A stretch of DNA of 64,000 nt from Asparagopsis taxiformis (GCA_030407315.1 JALQPE010000844.1:1-64000), one strand, 5' to 3'. Positions 40,665 through 54,865 are shown, counted from the first letter of the stretch. Numbers and translations: made by a program. Notes: generated from the letters alone by a model not told the origin.

Positions 40665-43600
40665 ACGATGCATGTTTTAGAAGGGATGTGTGAATATGCT
40701 GGGTGGTTATAGTCAGGACGTTTGTAACGATTGGAATTGGCATCGCATCGGTCCCTTGGGGAGCCAAGGTTGGTCGATGCGAGTACGCGCGCACAGTTCG
40801 GCTAGTAGGGTCATGTACACACGACGTATATCGATGTAGATCACGTGCAAATGTATGAAACAGACTGCGTGTCGATTGCTTCTATTGTGACAGGTTTCAA
40901 GACGAGTTTTGGCCATTAAGACATGAATCTATGACGACTATCGATCGTTCCGACAGTGGCATCAAACGGGATGTACGAATGGCGTGTCAATTTTTTTCAC
41001 TCTCATGCATTGCATGGTTCGTACATGCGCATCTACGCTGCATTGCTTTCTCGTACATCTACGGTGGATCGATGTACGACATACATCACATAGCACCAGT
41101 TGGACTGTGTACGGACGTATATCCGTGGGACGCGCTAAACAATTTATGTATGACAGATGGCGGGTGTGCATGGTTCACAAACCACGTGTTGACAAATTTC
41201 AGATCCAATCGACTGGTTGGCTGGCGTTGAGAGAATGTCGTAAGAGGCTACGTATCGTTACATTTTAGAGGTCCTCTATGTCTTGGTGCGGGTTGGCTCG
41301 ATTGGAGTCCAAAGTGGAAGAACGTGTAATGAAGCGAGGTTGATGATTTGTAGATAAAGACGAGATGTTGCAGTCCGCAAGGCTGTTAGAACAAATACAC
41401 TTGGGTGATTTCTCTGTCATATCTCCAAATCAGATATCAACTCAAATTTATGAGCTAACCATCACTTTTCTTCCCTGGCATTGCTGTAGTCTGCTCGCTG
41501 TCGTCACGCCACGCCACGCCGGAGCTGTTGAATTTGTGTAGTGTATTTCGATACACTTGACATTGGGTGTAGGGTCGTTGGTGTACGGTTCAAGTGTATA
41601 CGAGTGTGTTTCTATTCGAATATCCTCCCTTCCTCGACAAGGTTGTTCCTGCCCGACCATCTTCGATAAAGCCATCTCCGACAGTTGCATGATATTCTAA
41701 TGCAATGTCAACAACTAGAAAAACAACTGGTTTGCAAAATTGCAACAATGATCATTCGATGTGTATGACATCCCATCATCTGGTGATATCGACACAGGTT
41801 ACGACCCCGCTACATGTTCCACTCGTATCAAACAAGGTTTCCTTCAAGCGCTGCAGGCTAGCCAGTAAGGCACTTTATCAAAGTCTATGACCTAAAACTA
41901 CCGTGCAACATAGAAAAACATCTTGCAGCACTGTCAATAACATTTGATTCTAGTACCTTTGCGCAGCGAAGTTTCTCACATCTAGAAGCGCAGTGGGTGC
42001 AGTCAGGCATGATTTCACATCTCATGTGAGCTTTGCAGTCTGAGTTACAGCTCATCAATAAGGTGTGATCAACATGATTGCATGTTCAGTGTATGTTTCA
42101 TATGCGTGAAACGAGAGGGGTCCACTCCATGAGTCTACATGTTGTACTGTTGAAATTGTATCTTCTATGCCTTTTTTCGGCTACCTTTCCGACCTTCTCG
42201 GTCGCGGAGAATCGAGCTGAATATTTCTCAAGTGACTGGGCTGGGATTAATGCAATGATAGGATGCTTCAGCACTCGAGTTAATCCTTAACGAGGTTAAA
42301 CTCGACACATAGTGGACGGAAACGTATAAATATTTCATATCAACACATGACAGCTGTCCAACACAATCTAATGACAGCTCATAGAGACACTCAACTTGCA
42401 CAAACATGTACAACTCGCCATTACATTCGGCTGCAATAGAAGCGACAACGGAGCGTAGATCTTTCTTACATAAACGTCATTCGTTTATGATGCGTCAACA
42501 TGATGTCATCGACACGAGAGGATCAAAGCGCGTTGGATTTAAGAGCATTAAAGTCGGCTCGAAGCTTCTCATCATGGCCACAAACAATAGTGTAACATAA
42601 ATCAACCGTATCTGCAATACACTTACACTACCACGCACACCTAACAACGCAGTGTTAGCTTCTGCCATGTGCCTCGGGAAGCAGATGAGATGATGACCAG
42701 ACATGTTGGGAAAGGATTTGCATTGCAGGAAAACAAAAAAAGTCAATCTCCAACCGCTCAACATATCCGCATCACCATCGTCGGTCCCAGTCCAATCGAA
42801 TCATCGCGACTGCTTCAAGCAACCTATCACCTCTCACGTCTAGAAATTCATTACCAGCGTAGATATAAAACCAACCAATTCGCTTCGGCCATTTTCGACT
42901 GCATTGTTGCTGTACTTCACATCTGACACGCAGGTCGACATCTTGCTATTTACATGAGCTGCCATATTCCTGTCGGTGTTATATGCCCGCGAGATTGGAC
43001 CATCCGCCGCTGTCTAGGTCCAAGACGATGTGCTGTGCTCGTGCGATGGAACATGGACCCCTTTCCGAAAGTATTTTTTTATCCTCTTCCGACGCTTATG
43101 AACACTGCGATGTGTGGACTTCAACAATGACACGCTCAGAGCAAATGACTATCCGCGTTGAACGACCAATGTCTCCTGTCCAAATACAATGGAGGGAGAG
43201 AGATAGATATTAGACAAGCAAGCAATTGACCAATACAATACCCTGACAACGATACAATTCGTTGTCAGATACATCCATATCCCATCGTTAGATTGAAACT
43301 AGCCAACATGCACTGTCATCACCCATTTCAAATTCGTCAAACCTCTGCTTAATCAATACATGTCCATTTTGGAAGCAAACGAGTGCTTACCTACTATAAA
43401 CCAAGTTACCTCAGAACGAGCCACATACGTCCGACTTGCAAACCACAAATTCGCATCAAAATATGACACCAGTTCCTTGCACAACCACGAGCAAAGATGT
43501 GATGTTCATTAGCATACCTACGTGTCGTTGACAACAGCGCCTCATAACTGTGCGAGTCCACTGAGAACATGCATCAATATCTTGTGCAGCAAAAAATCCA

Positions 43601-43709
43601 TCGCACAGTCAGACAAACATCTGATCGTAAGAGAAAATACCATTCCAAACAAAACGTAATCCTACATCCACACCACTCCCTGCCACCTCCATCACACATA
43701 TCCAAACAA
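40665..43709. other. Intergenic, no gene supported
   Basis: 3.0 kb with only short frames lacking domains. The DNA is AT-richer than the VWA genes. Confidence 0.5.
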
Positions 43710-43719
43710 GATAAAAACC
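43710..43719 (+). promoter_or_regulatory. TATA-like element of VWA gene 3
   Basis: GATAAAAACC, 88-97 bases before the ATG, comparable to the spacing at VWA genes 1 and 2 but a different sequence. Confidence 0.4.
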
Positions 43720-43806
43720 CATCGAGCAAACATCAACACCGCCTCATCAGCAATCGCATCAAGCACAGCAATCACCGGCATCAATTTTCACCTCTACCAC
43801 CGCAAG

Positions 43807-44517
43807 ATGATCCGAACAGCTTTGGTCACGCTCCTCTTCATCGCCTTTGTGGCGGGTGTTTTCGGCATCGAATCCCGCGAGCCGATCCAAGAAGCACTGC
43901 CCGAAAACTCGCTCATTCAGGCGCCGGCAACCGCGCAAATGATCGACAATCTGCGGGAAGAAGTGGCGGAGAAGACATGCAATCCAAACGTGTGTTTCCT
44001 GGTCGATGGAGGTCGCTTTGTCTCGCCGGAGGAGTATAAAATCCAGCTGGAATTCGCGCAATTGATCGCCGCTATCGTTGCCGCGGATGAACGTGCTGGC
44101 TTTGCCGCGGTGCAATACACGCGTCCTATTCGTCCGATTAGTCTGTTCACCACGGACGCAAACCGGTTCCTACTGGATACTGAAGCCTCGGTGCTGCAGA
44201 GCACGCCGGCCTCGTTGCTGTCGTCCGGTATTCGGTTCTGCGCGAGAGAGCTGCGAAACACTCCGGAGGATGTGAACAAGATGGTGATTATTGCTGACGG
44301 TCGCTCGTTCTTCCGAGGAAATGCTCGCGGAGCGGCGAGGAGCTTTATGAGACGCGCTCCAGGTAATGCGGTGTGCGCGGTCGGTGTTGGATTTGGAAGT
44401 GATATTCGGTTTTTGGAGAATATCACTGGAACGAGTTCGAGGGTGTTTGGTATTACTGGGTATTTTGAATTGTTGGACGTTATTGATCAGTTGGTGTTTG
44501 AGATTTGTGGGTTCTGA
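43807..44517 (+). CDS. Secreted von Willebrand A domain protein 3
   Basis: 236 aa with signal peptide MIRTALVTLLFIAFVAGVFG, the EPIQEALPENSL linker, and a VWA domain with CNPNVCFLVDGGRF, QSTPASLLSSG and IIADGRSFFRGN. It is closer to protein 2 than to protein 1 in the linker and in NAxCAVGxGFGSDIRFLE, and has the same D-G-G-R metal-site variant. It is on the opposite strand 3.2 kb from gene 2, so the cluster has one inverted member. Export is predicted; the ligand is unknown. Confidence 0.9.
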   Translation: MIRTALVTLLFIAFVAGVFGIESREPIQEALPENSLIQAPATAQMIDNLREEVAEKTCNPNVCFLVDGGRFVSPEEYKIQLEFAQLIAAIVAADERAGFAAVQYTRPIRPISLFTTDANRFLLDTEASVLQSTPASLLSSGIRFCARELRNTPEDVNKMVIIADGRSFFRGNARGAARSFMRRAPGNAVCAVGVGFGSDIRFLENITGTSSRVFGITGYFELLDVIDQLVFEICGF

Positions 44518-45799
44518 GATGGGCGCGTGACGGATGGATAGTCGGTCGGAGTATTATGAAGAGCACGATATTCCTGGAGTTGAGTAAATTGTTCTTGTTA
44601 TTGAGATACACGAGTGTGGCGATTAGATAAGCGACGATACGTAGTGTGCGGTCGAGCGGTTTCTTGATTCCCCTTCATGCGGTACGCATATAGGGCACGT
44701 CAGGTCGTGCACGGCGAGATAGAAGCGGTAGTAAGGCTGCGGAGGAGCGATTATACGCGGCTGTTGAACCGGATTATACTCTATATAATCACGTCGATGG
44801 ATATACTGGGCGGGAACAGTATGTACAGTATCTATGAAGATGACACTCGAAAGACCAGTCGAGCAAATCTACAAAGCACTTGTTGCACCGTAGCAACGGG
44901 ATACTATTCCAATCGTCTCCAAGACAGCATCGAACGATAACGAAGACGAACGGCGGTCATACAAATTAGACAGTTCACAACCCCGCAATCCAGTTTACAC
45001 ATACATCGTTGCCGTCATCGCGACACAACAGCACAGCAAAGCACTTATTATTCTCCAATTTCCATTCAATTCAAAGCGCACGTTTCTTCCACGTCTGCGC
45101 GTACCAGCCAACCAACCAACCAGCACCAACGAGCCTCGCGCTATCAGACGTGACGGGCGGCGTCAAACTGTCTGCAACGCGGGGTGGGGTGGGGGGGGGC
45201 GAAAAAACGCTCTTGACAGTGGATATACGGCATGACGTACGACGGGGGCAGCGGTGAAAAAAAGCAGTCTCCCCCTTCCTTACTATCGGCGATGGTCGAA
45301 GCAGGACGAATGTCATCCGCGGCGAAATGGGCCAATCATGCGCGAGGTGTATAGTGACCTCGGGCAGGAATCGTTTCAAGCTTGTGATGAGTTTTCACGG
45401 ATGCATACATCGTTTTCGCTGTTACATACGGGTCGTCGCATGACGTGACGTGCATACAGCCGCGCTATGACCGTCGATTGGCGGCTTTGCGCGATGCAAT
45501 CGGTGCATCCAGATGGCGCCGAGGGCGTTGCTTGTCTATCGCGCAGACGGCGTATGTATGCGGTTTCAACGCTCGAACATTCAGAGGTGTATGCACTTAT
45601 TCCTCGGCGAGAAATCGACATCGGCAACGGAATGTTCGGCCGCTCGTAGAGCTGGTGGCTGTCATTGTCCGATCTCTGTCAGGTCTGTCACAGTATATTT
45701 CAACTTTTAAAATTCCCAACAAATGTTTCAAACAGCGACATGTCACATGTTCGACATGTTGCACCGCTCCACGCTCGCCGATCGCGCGCAAGCCGTCCA
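44518..45799. other. Intergenic, no gene supported
   Basis: No coding region recognised. A G-run (ten G at about 45190-45199) and an A-run (45256-45261) are present. Confidence 0.45.
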
Positions 45800-47650
45800 G
45801 ATCTTCCACGCTGCGTCATGACGCGCGGTCACGTGCCATCCGCGCCGACACCGTCCGCGCATAGAGCGAAATACAGCGCATCGTTGACAAACCGCGCGGA
45901 GAGCCCCGTCGCGCCTGTGTTTGGAGCGAGTCTAGTTTGTAGTACATCGCGACCCGCGACTGCATGTCGGGTGCGTAAACGAGGCGAGAAAAGTAATTTC
46001 CATCGCGCCATGCACTTTGCGAATCGACTTCGCGATATTCGAGATGGTAATGCCGCGCGTACGCTGACTCGTACGCCAATTCGTATCCATGACAACAGAA
46101 TGCATCGCTTCATGTCCGCCAAAGTTGAAACGCGCTCGTTTCCTGAAAACGTCGACGTGTTGCGATAACGCTTTGGGATGTGCAACGACCGGCTGGTAGC
46201 TGACGCTTTCCAGCCAAGGTACTAAATATATCACAGCGTGCCGATGGGACTTGGGGCGCTATAATACCCATGATAGTGTCCTGATCAACACGTTCCGCGG
46301 ATGTGAGCGATCTCCAATCGCGGTTCTTTACAGTTGCCGATTTTACGGCACCCCAATGTCTGCCGTATCCGCACTAGCGAGGATGGCAACTATTTGTCGA
46401 TCCAAATCATGGCCGTGGGCAAAGTACATGGCGGACAACGATTATGAAAACTAGCAACGGAAGGCGCCATTACACAACGACTATCATGCGTTTGGAACGT
46501 CTGCAGATGAAAAATTGTCGCTGCCCATTCCTCATGCGGACAGTATCGCGTTGCGAATAATCGCACGCCGACGCCCACGGCGTCATAGGCGCGTTCGATA
46601 GCCGATGCGAGAAGAGCTTCGCAACGAGTTTCACAATGCTGTCCAAGTCTTAGTTTCCAATGATCACGCAATGGTGCGCTGCAATGCTCATGGTAAAGAC
46701 ATAAAATCCGCCAATGCGTGCCTACATGCGCCGATCTCACATTTCGACCGACTACTTCGGCTTTGTCACATCAGCCGTGTTGCTCCGGGGTGAAGGAATC
46801 TCGATCTAGTGCACAATGTCTTTTCCCCGCCGCGCGCCAATTTCCAAATCAAAGACTTGCACAGCTGGCAGAACAGCCAGCTGCCTCGACAAAACTCGGG
46901 CGCCGGATCCAGTGACAGGACGCTCGTCGTGCATTGGCGCCAACAGCAGCACGCCCTCCCGTTACTGGACGAGAAGGAACCCGTTAAACGCCGGTATTGG
47001 CCGCATATCCCTGATCGCAACGCCTGATTACGAGCCGTACGAAGTATTGTTCATCCAGGTAGATATCGCTTGAAGTCGCCGCAGATGATTGGAGCATTGA
47101 ACTACGTCGATAAAGTAACCATTCAAGTAGAGCTGGAAAACCAGCGAAGAGCCAGTTGTGTTGGGTCAAAAGTTGGATCAAAGTCACAAGCAGCAAGAAA
47201 TTATGCACGACGTGTCTATCGGCCACATATTCCCGAGAAAGATGCCAACTGCAAAACTCATCGACAGCAAGTGCATAAAGCTCGGGTTCACTCCATTCTT
47301 CGACAGGGTGGTTAAACCGGGACAAAACGCACCAGAGAAAACGAAGACCGGAGGACGGTAATGATCACAGTAGCAGTTCTTTTTCCTGAACACGCGGCAC
47401 GACAACAGGCTACGAAAGCGTCGATATGTCTCGCGGGTCGTGTTCAGAACGCCGGTTTTCGCCAGACTGGTGTCTACTGAAGTCACAGGGGCGGTAATGG
47501 CGCAGATTTCGTCGAGAACGAAGCGCGGATCGGGCGCGAAGGCGGTTCGGTTCAGGACTTCCTGGATCACTGGAGAAAATGAGGGCTCGCGAGAGTTGAG
47601 GGTCGGGTATGTCGGGTGGATGGGGAGGTTGACCAGCTTTTGCAAGTGAA
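45800..47650 (-). pseudogene. Possible decayed gene of unknown family
   Basis: Protein-like but broken minus-strand frames follow each other. The first (47645 downward) reads NLPIHPTYPTLNSREPSF, VIQEVLNRTAFAPDPRF and VLDEICAIT. Others read VEEWSEPELYALAVDEFC (near 47300) and YLVPWLESVSYQPVVAHP (near 46220). None exceeds about 150 codons and they lie in different frames. I recognise no domain. It could be a decayed or intron-containing gene, or composition noise in GC-rich DNA. Confidence 0.2.
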
Positions 47651-50600
47651 GATTGTAGCATGTCCGCTACACGTGTAGTAGAGCTCTGGCGAAATGTTTT
47701 AGATCAAAGATTCAAATGTTTTGGTTGAGACGTAAATTTATTGTTGGAGAAAGAATGTTGTTCCACAGGCAGTGTACTCACCTAACCAATAAACAAGATA
47801 CACTTGTAATGCAGTTTCTTGAGTACGAGTACAGCGGCGACAACGTCATAACTTCGGATATGTAGACGCAGTCCTTCGTCAGAAAGTTGTAACCTTCTCC
47901 GACGTGCATGCAGCTGGAGAGGAAAGACCATGTCGGGAGAAAATATCGTTTCCAGCAGATGAAAAATGGGCTACGAAATGCCTGCGTATGTTGTCTAATG
48001 CTGTGGGTGGCGTGAGGCGGACTGTCGACACTATCTGTCAAGACTAGAAATCTTTAGATTTGCAGAGCAGAGACAGAAGCAATATCTGTTTCGGGTAGAA
48101 GGAAATGCCTGACATCATCTTTCTCAGAACAGATTACCCTGTTGAGAAAGTTTACTTTCCAGACATTCGTTCTATGTATAACTTGTACTGCTCTCATATG
48201 AGAAAAACATGCAGCTGTATACACCTGTACATCTCACATTTATTCTGTTCGAATAGGATTTGGAAAGAAGCAGTATCAGATATCATCCAATTGTTTGGAC
48301 CCAACATTTATGGATACAGTATTCCATCATCACTAGCGAAACAGCAACAAACCGAAATTTGGAGCAATCGGCAACGCGCTCCGATCCTCACTCAAGCTGT
48401 AGACGCTCGTTGTTAAGCATCTATAAAGATGTACATGAACGTTCGCTATCAAATTCACTCATGGCAAAACCATACATCACTTCCGGTTGACGACTTTCTA
48501 AACACATTTTCATAATCCTGAATCCATCCTCCCTCCCTCCGCAGCCTCCACCAATATCTCTCCTATCTTGAAATTCAACAAGTATAAGGAAAATGGGACC
48601 CCGGAAATGCTCTACAACAAACGGCAAAGTACAACGATTCTAAAATGAACTCGCATAAGTAAGGTCATTTGATCTGCGTTTTTCGACAAGGTTTGAAGTT
48701 CCACTTTGTTTACAACATTATCTACTGCTTATTCTCTTCTTGTGGATGCAGCAAACCAACGTGGTTCCGGGGGCCGTCTTGACAGCCGTAAATGACACGG
48801 ATCTTACAACGGAACTGGGGTCGGTAATGCGCAAGAAAATCCAGAGCGGCAACAACTAACAACTCCACATCCAAGATCCCTGACCTTTTGAGGTACAAAA
48901 TCCCGTCCAGCTTCAGCGGCTGTTCTTCAGCATCGATTCGGACATCCCGAATCGTCTCTTATACTATTTGCAGGTACGCATCGATGTGTGGCAGGAACAA
49001 TGAAACTGCGACAGGTCGGATCTTCAACCACGATGCAACCAACCTCTACGGAATATTCCTGTTCACATAATATTTCTGCCATCCTTCGAGAGACACAGAC
49101 ACTGGGACATGCGGTGCATACCTGGTGAGAAAGAATATTTCCTACCTCTTTTCAGACAGTATGGGATATTGCTAAACCATCCTTGAATTGATTGTCTTCT
49201 TAGAGTTCTGTCGGAAAGGAGAACAAAGCTCCAAGTAGCAAGGGCGACGTGAGGAATTTCAAAAACGCCATTTTGATAAGTGTGTGATCATTTCTTCTCA
49301 TCTTCCGATTCTTTTTTGCTGAGGTGGCACTTATATTTCTTTTTGAAGAGTATATTATGTGAAGAGGGGAGCAGCCATGGAGGCGGCTTTTGTTACATTT
49401 ACTGTAAGACCAATGAACCACATGTCCGGTGTGGCTTAGCGGTTATACGAAGATAAAGGTATTTATCCAACATTTACATAAGCCACTCATTTCATTGATT
49501 TATCCTCCGTACACTCATCAAGAACCGAATTCATAAGATATCCAGCGAAAAAGGTGACTGATATGCAATGTATGACTAAGTAAGGTTTATTCCATAGCTT
49601 CGTATATCTGCATGGAAGAACTAGAGGTAGCTAAGTGGATTTCCTGGAGTTTCACTGGGGTATTGGGATCTCGACTTATTTCTGCTCGGTTGTTTGTAGA
49701 AAATACATGGATAAACCTGATTCTGTGGTTCCTGAGAATACAACTGCAAAGCTATACATCTGTATCTGTTCTATGAAAGCCAAGTGAACTGAAACATGAC
49801 AAGATCTCAGAACGAGGAGATTCGTAAGAATGGCGTAAGGAAACCAAATTTAGAAGAACCATACAGTGCTGTGAACGAATTACAGAGCTATCAAACAATA
49901 TGGATGCATGTGTAGTTCCCGGGTTTTGATTCTTCTATTTCGTGAGAAACCCCTTACTGTCAGAGGATTCCAAACAAGCGATCTCGTTTAAGTAAAAAAT
50001 TATTTTGTTGAGATCTATGGTTCCTTCTGTGGTTCTGCGACTTGACATGAGAGAAAAGCGTTTGTGTTACCATGATATGTTTTCGTCCATATTATAGCTG
50101 TGCAGGGCTAGATCCGTTCCAGCAAATTTTTTTATCTTTTGCAGCGGGTAACCACCTGATGCTCCAAGCTTGAGGAAACGTGGTTACAAATGCAAAGAGT
50201 GTCAAGGCTAAAGCGCTTGGATTTTGTTGAGTTCGTAGATGTCTTTATCAAGACTAGTGTAGCAATGGCTAAAACCTCTGCTGTTGATGTCACTAGACCT
50301 AGAGGTTGGTGTGTTCCCTAGTCTTCACTGGGGATTGTCGTTGATGATCATCCTAATGCCTCATCGAGGTTGTTCTATTCTAAATCCTGGTCTACCTCCT
50401 ATGTCGTCATGAATTTCAATGATCGTAGACCACTGGCTTCTCTGTATGTGACTGTAATGCACATGCAGTCATCCTCACCCTCACATTATATTGTGGGGGT
50501 CTTTTCACAGCTTGTAGTGTGAGTGTGAAATTATCTCAACACTAGTTATTTCCAAACTTGTATTGTAAGTTGCAAACGTCTACAAGGGAAATGGGTTCCT

Positions 50601-50871
50601 ATTTACGTACAGCTGGTGTTTACGCGACTTGCCAAAGTTCCGATCAGGTCAGCAACATACCCGCCAAATCTGAGAGCTCACGACTAAAGTCCCATCCAGC
50701 CGAGAACCATGGCTATTTCCGCCGTGTAATTGTAACAAGAGGGAACTATAATTGAGTTCCTATGTTTCCATTTGAATTTTGAAATCTTTCCGAACTTACA
50801 GTTCTCATTGGGACGGGACGGATGTAGTCGACTGAAGGCTATACCTTGGGCTAAGGGCGACCTTATATTTC
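47651..50871. other. Intergenic, no gene supported
   Basis: 3.2 kb, AT-rich, only short frames. No tRNA or repeat was recognised. Confidence 0.5.
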
Positions 50872-53800
50872 TCATCTCCCACCTCCAAGCCTCTCCCGGA
50901 CTTCAACCGCGGCTGCAACAACCCTTGCCACAAATGCCATCCGCTTCTCTTCTTCCCCCTCTCCATCCCTGTTCGAAGCCCCATTCGTGTTCTCAATTCC
51001 CGTGATCCCTCTCATTTCCCCAAGTGCATTCATAACATCCCTGATCGAACCACCCTCACGCGCGAGCCGCTCGAGGAACCCTTCTCTATCAATGATCCTC
51101 TCACCGTTATCATCTCTATGATTGAACAACTGTTCCGAGTTACAGCAGTCTGTCAACGTTAGTCTATAGAAGACCGGAATGATTACGACCTCATCTTCCC
51201 CGCGTTCCAGGAAGCACATCAATTCTTTCATGGTCCATTTCCGCACTGCAAATTCAGGAGACAGGATCACAATTGCGATCTTTGCGGTTCTCATGGCATG
51301 AACCATTCTTCTTGGTGCGTTTTGACCAGGTCTCAGTTCTTCTCTGTCGAAGAACACAGTGAATCCAAGTGCTTTCAGCTCGTTGTATATGTGTTGTGCG
51401 ATTGGTTCCTTATCAGGGCCTGCGTGGCTGATGAAAACATCATATGAATCTTCTTGATCTTCATGGTCTTCATTAGGCAGAAGAGGCAATTTCGGCTTGT
51501 CCCGTTGCGGCAGTTCAGTGTCCTTTGTTATCAGCTCGATGTAATCAATGCCTCCAGTGTGTTGTGATGACCAGAATCGACGGGTACCAGGTGTATACGA
51601 AACTTCGTACGGATAGTAATCGAGTGTCGCGATCGCAGATACATCATCTCGGGTATCTAGGAAAATCTGACTCGTGTAAACAGTGGATTGCGCTCTCATA
51701 CCCACAAGGCGAGGGCTTTTGCTTCCATTACCGCCCGTGTATTGTGGCCTTTCTGTCACTGAGTCCTCAGGGTTGAACTCTGATGGTGTAGCATATCCTC
51801 CTATAATACTCCATGTTCTTGATTTGCAAATTGGCTCAAATCCGAAAAGAACCGCTGGAGCTGCTTCGGCATAGACGCTCCTGCCATCATCGCTAAATCG
51901 AATTTTCTTTACGCGTGGTGCGACGCTGATGTCATTGCGACCCCGCACGGTTGTTGCCCAATCTTCCAGATCAGTGAAAGTGTGCAATATATCACCGGAT
52001 GACAAGTCAACAACCCAAATATTGCAGTCGAGAAATTTAGCGTAAGCAACCGTTCTGTGATCGTTAGAGACGGCGACTCGAACAGCAATGTCTGGATTAG
52101 AATTATTGTCCTCGCTATCATTGCTCGGAATGCTGAACGTACTCAACACGCGATCGGTGATGAAATTATCCGTGTCTGAAATTCTGCGCAACTCGATTCT
52201 TTTGCCTGCAGGAACTGTCACAATCACTTCTCCATCATCGGATGTCGCAAATGCAATATCGCCTTTGAAATATGAACCAGTCGTCGACAGCCTTCCTATA
52301 TGCGATTCTCCAGGAGCATCAGTTCTCCAGACGGCAATGCTTCCGGATACAGGAGAACTAGCGAATACTTCCGACCCATCACTGCTGAACACAAGTTGCG
52401 TTACTGAAGACATTCGTATGTCAGAATAACAACGGGCAGTAACCGCGCGGTTTTGAACATCCTCTAGACCCCACAGTACGATTTGATGGGTTCCAGCAGA
52501 ACACATCAGAGTCCCATCGGTGTTGAATGTAACACAGTTTGGTGTATTCTCGCTACCGGGAAGTGTGCCGCCAAACTGCCTACGCTCTTGCACATCCCAG
52601 AATCGTATTGATTTATCATTGGATGCAGATGCAAGCAATTTATCATCGGGACTAAACGCAAGGGTGTTGATCTTATCTGTATGACCAGTGAGCGCCTCTC
52701 CGATTGTCTCCCGTGAGCTTGTATTCCACATCCGAATGCTGTGGTCGGCCGAACCTGAAACAACCATTTTTTCATCTGCCGTAACTGCCAGCGAGAGGAT
52801 TGCATCCGAGTGGCCATCCGCATATTCACTAATAGTGCCAGTAGCCACATCTAAAAAGCGCAGCTTCCCAGACTGGCAGCCGATGAGGAGGATTCTTTGG
52901 GTTTGTAGGAATAATGTGCTACAAACATGGTCATTCTCTTCTAGTCTGTTGATCTGGAACGATCGGACTTGCTCGCCGTCTTTCCAAACAATCAGAACCC
53001 CGTCCGCGGAACAGGAATATATCTCTGCAGATTCCTTGTCGACACATATCCCTGAGATTTCTCTTGTGTGGCCTTGCATCACATATCGCTCTTCTCCATC
53101 ATGACAGCTGATCACTCGAAGTGCACCCTCCTCTCCCCCAATGATGAGTTCTTCCCGCTCAGGCAATAACGCCATTCTCACTACCAGAACATCGGTCTTC
53201 AAAAGGCGTTCCAAAGTACTATTGACACTACCAAGGACACCAGCCTTCGGCCGTACCCATGGGCGAGAACTGTACCGTTCAATGCCCCATAACACGCGCT
53301 GGATCACGCCGGACTGTGATACCAGAGAAGCTAGGCGGCCATACAACTGGAAAGAACATTCCTTTCGATTTTCTAGGCAGAATGGGATTAGGCACTTTCT
53401 CATCGTCTTCACCAGGATCTTGATATCAGGTATTAACCCTGCAGCATTTTCGCCCCTGGTCTTCAAATACCCTATCAGTTGCTCTAAATCAGACATTATC
53501 TTCTCAAAGGCATGGCGTCGTTCGTTGCTATTGACCATTTGTATCCACTCATAGTCTGTCAGCAATTTCAACACCTCTCCTCCCCTTCCAGCTCCGAGCA
53601 TGTGCCAGACAATCGTTTCCACAGCATATTCATTATTCGCGAATGTCTTCCACAATTTTTCTGATCTGTTAGTATTGGCGCCGCTGCTATTCGACCAGTT
53701 CCATCCACAGAATCCATCCACCAATCTCCCATGCCATACACTCACGCTTTCTTCCTTCTTCGCTAGCTCTACACTGTAATCATGTACAAGATCATGTAGC

Positions 53801-54865
53801 TTCAACCCTTCCATGCGGTTTTCTACGTCTATATGCAATGTTCCGATATTATTCTCACAAAGTTTTCCCAGTCCCAGAGCTGCATGCGTGCTATCTAGCC
53901 CCCACAGCCTCTGTAGCCCGCTAAGTGGTATTACCATCTTTTTCTGTAGCACACTCAGTGACCGGAACATGGCGTGCAACGATATATTCTCATTGATCCA
54001 CTCGCATTCCAAAAGCTCTAGACTGGATTTGAGAGACGCATACAGCCCTATGTGCCCATCGACATTACTGTGACCCAGCGTGCCGGCACTGTTCTGCAGT
54101 CGACTTTTGTAGTGGCTCCATGCCATGTGCCTGTTTGGGTATTGTAGCGCTACGCCGATCTGAGCAATAGACGTGCCAGCCACTGTGAGTGCCAATGGTA
54201 GACCACAACATATGGTGATGATTTCTCGTAGCGCCTGACGACTTTCAGCTGGTAGGGAACTTCTATCAGCATTCGCATGATAACAAACAATGCGTTCAGC
54301 AGTCTCGATATCTTCCTCGTTCGGATTCACATCCACTGTCACATCATGAATCGGCACGCGAGCGACACTGCGATCACGCGTCGATGTAAGAATTTTCATT
54401 GAGGTGGTAGGTAACTTTTGGACAGCAGTGCAAATAGCCCGCACCATTGCGTACACTGCATGATTAACTTGACCAACATCGTCCAATATCAGGAGCAAAT
54501 TCTTGGAGCGCAGGTGTGAAACAAGCTTTGTAGCCAGCACACGATGGATGGTTTCGTGGGCGGACATTGATTCAAACTGATTAGCAAAGTCTGGAGCGAC
54601 GCAGGTGACGAGCAGGTTGAGTTGGGCCATGAAGGAAGAGAGGGAAACATGGGCTCCGAGTTCGATGAAGAAGATGGCATGGTTGAATCGGGACCATATT
54701 TCGGGGTGGTAACCAAGAGCTCTGAGTCTTGTAGTCTTTCCGGCACCGCCCATGCCGACGAGAGCGATGGTGTTTTTTCCGGGTGTGGTACAGAGGAGGT
54801 GGCCTTTCGCGATGGATTCCGGTGTGGAATCATTGGTGAAATCGAGAACTTCGGCAGCGTTTTTG
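50872..54865 (-). CDS. NB-ARC - WD40 - TIR protein (STAND/NLR-like)
   Basis: Numbering is from the Met of MGGAGKTT (54753), but the frame is open upstream and the true start is probably at 55045. NB-ARC motifs: P-loop GGAGKTT (2-8, preceded by NTIALVGM), Walker B LLLILDDV (86-93), TSTRD sensor (about 123-127), GLPLAL (184-189) and an MHD-like LHD (319-321). Seven to eight WD40 repeats fill roughly 560-1060 (for example SGSADHSIRMWN, SASNDKSIRFWD). The C-terminus is a TIR domain (1101-1265: YDVFISHAGPD, FFDREELRPGQ, WTMKELMCFLE) that keeps the Glu (about 1177) used for NAD cleavage in catalytic TIRs. WD40 would sense a ligand, NB-ARC would switch, TIR would signal. An innate-immunity role is inferred. 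The domain order is the reverse of plant TIR-NLRs. Confidence 0.9.

Noticed and set aside
49424..49500. tRNA-like start (GGTGTGGCTTAGCGGTTA)
   Set aside because: No TTCGAAT-type T-arm or matching acceptor strand follows.
50872..54753. Starting the NB-ARC protein at the Met inside the P-loop
   Set aside because: Conserved sequence (NTIALVGM, preceded by VLDFTND) continues upstream in frame, so this Met cannot be the natural start.
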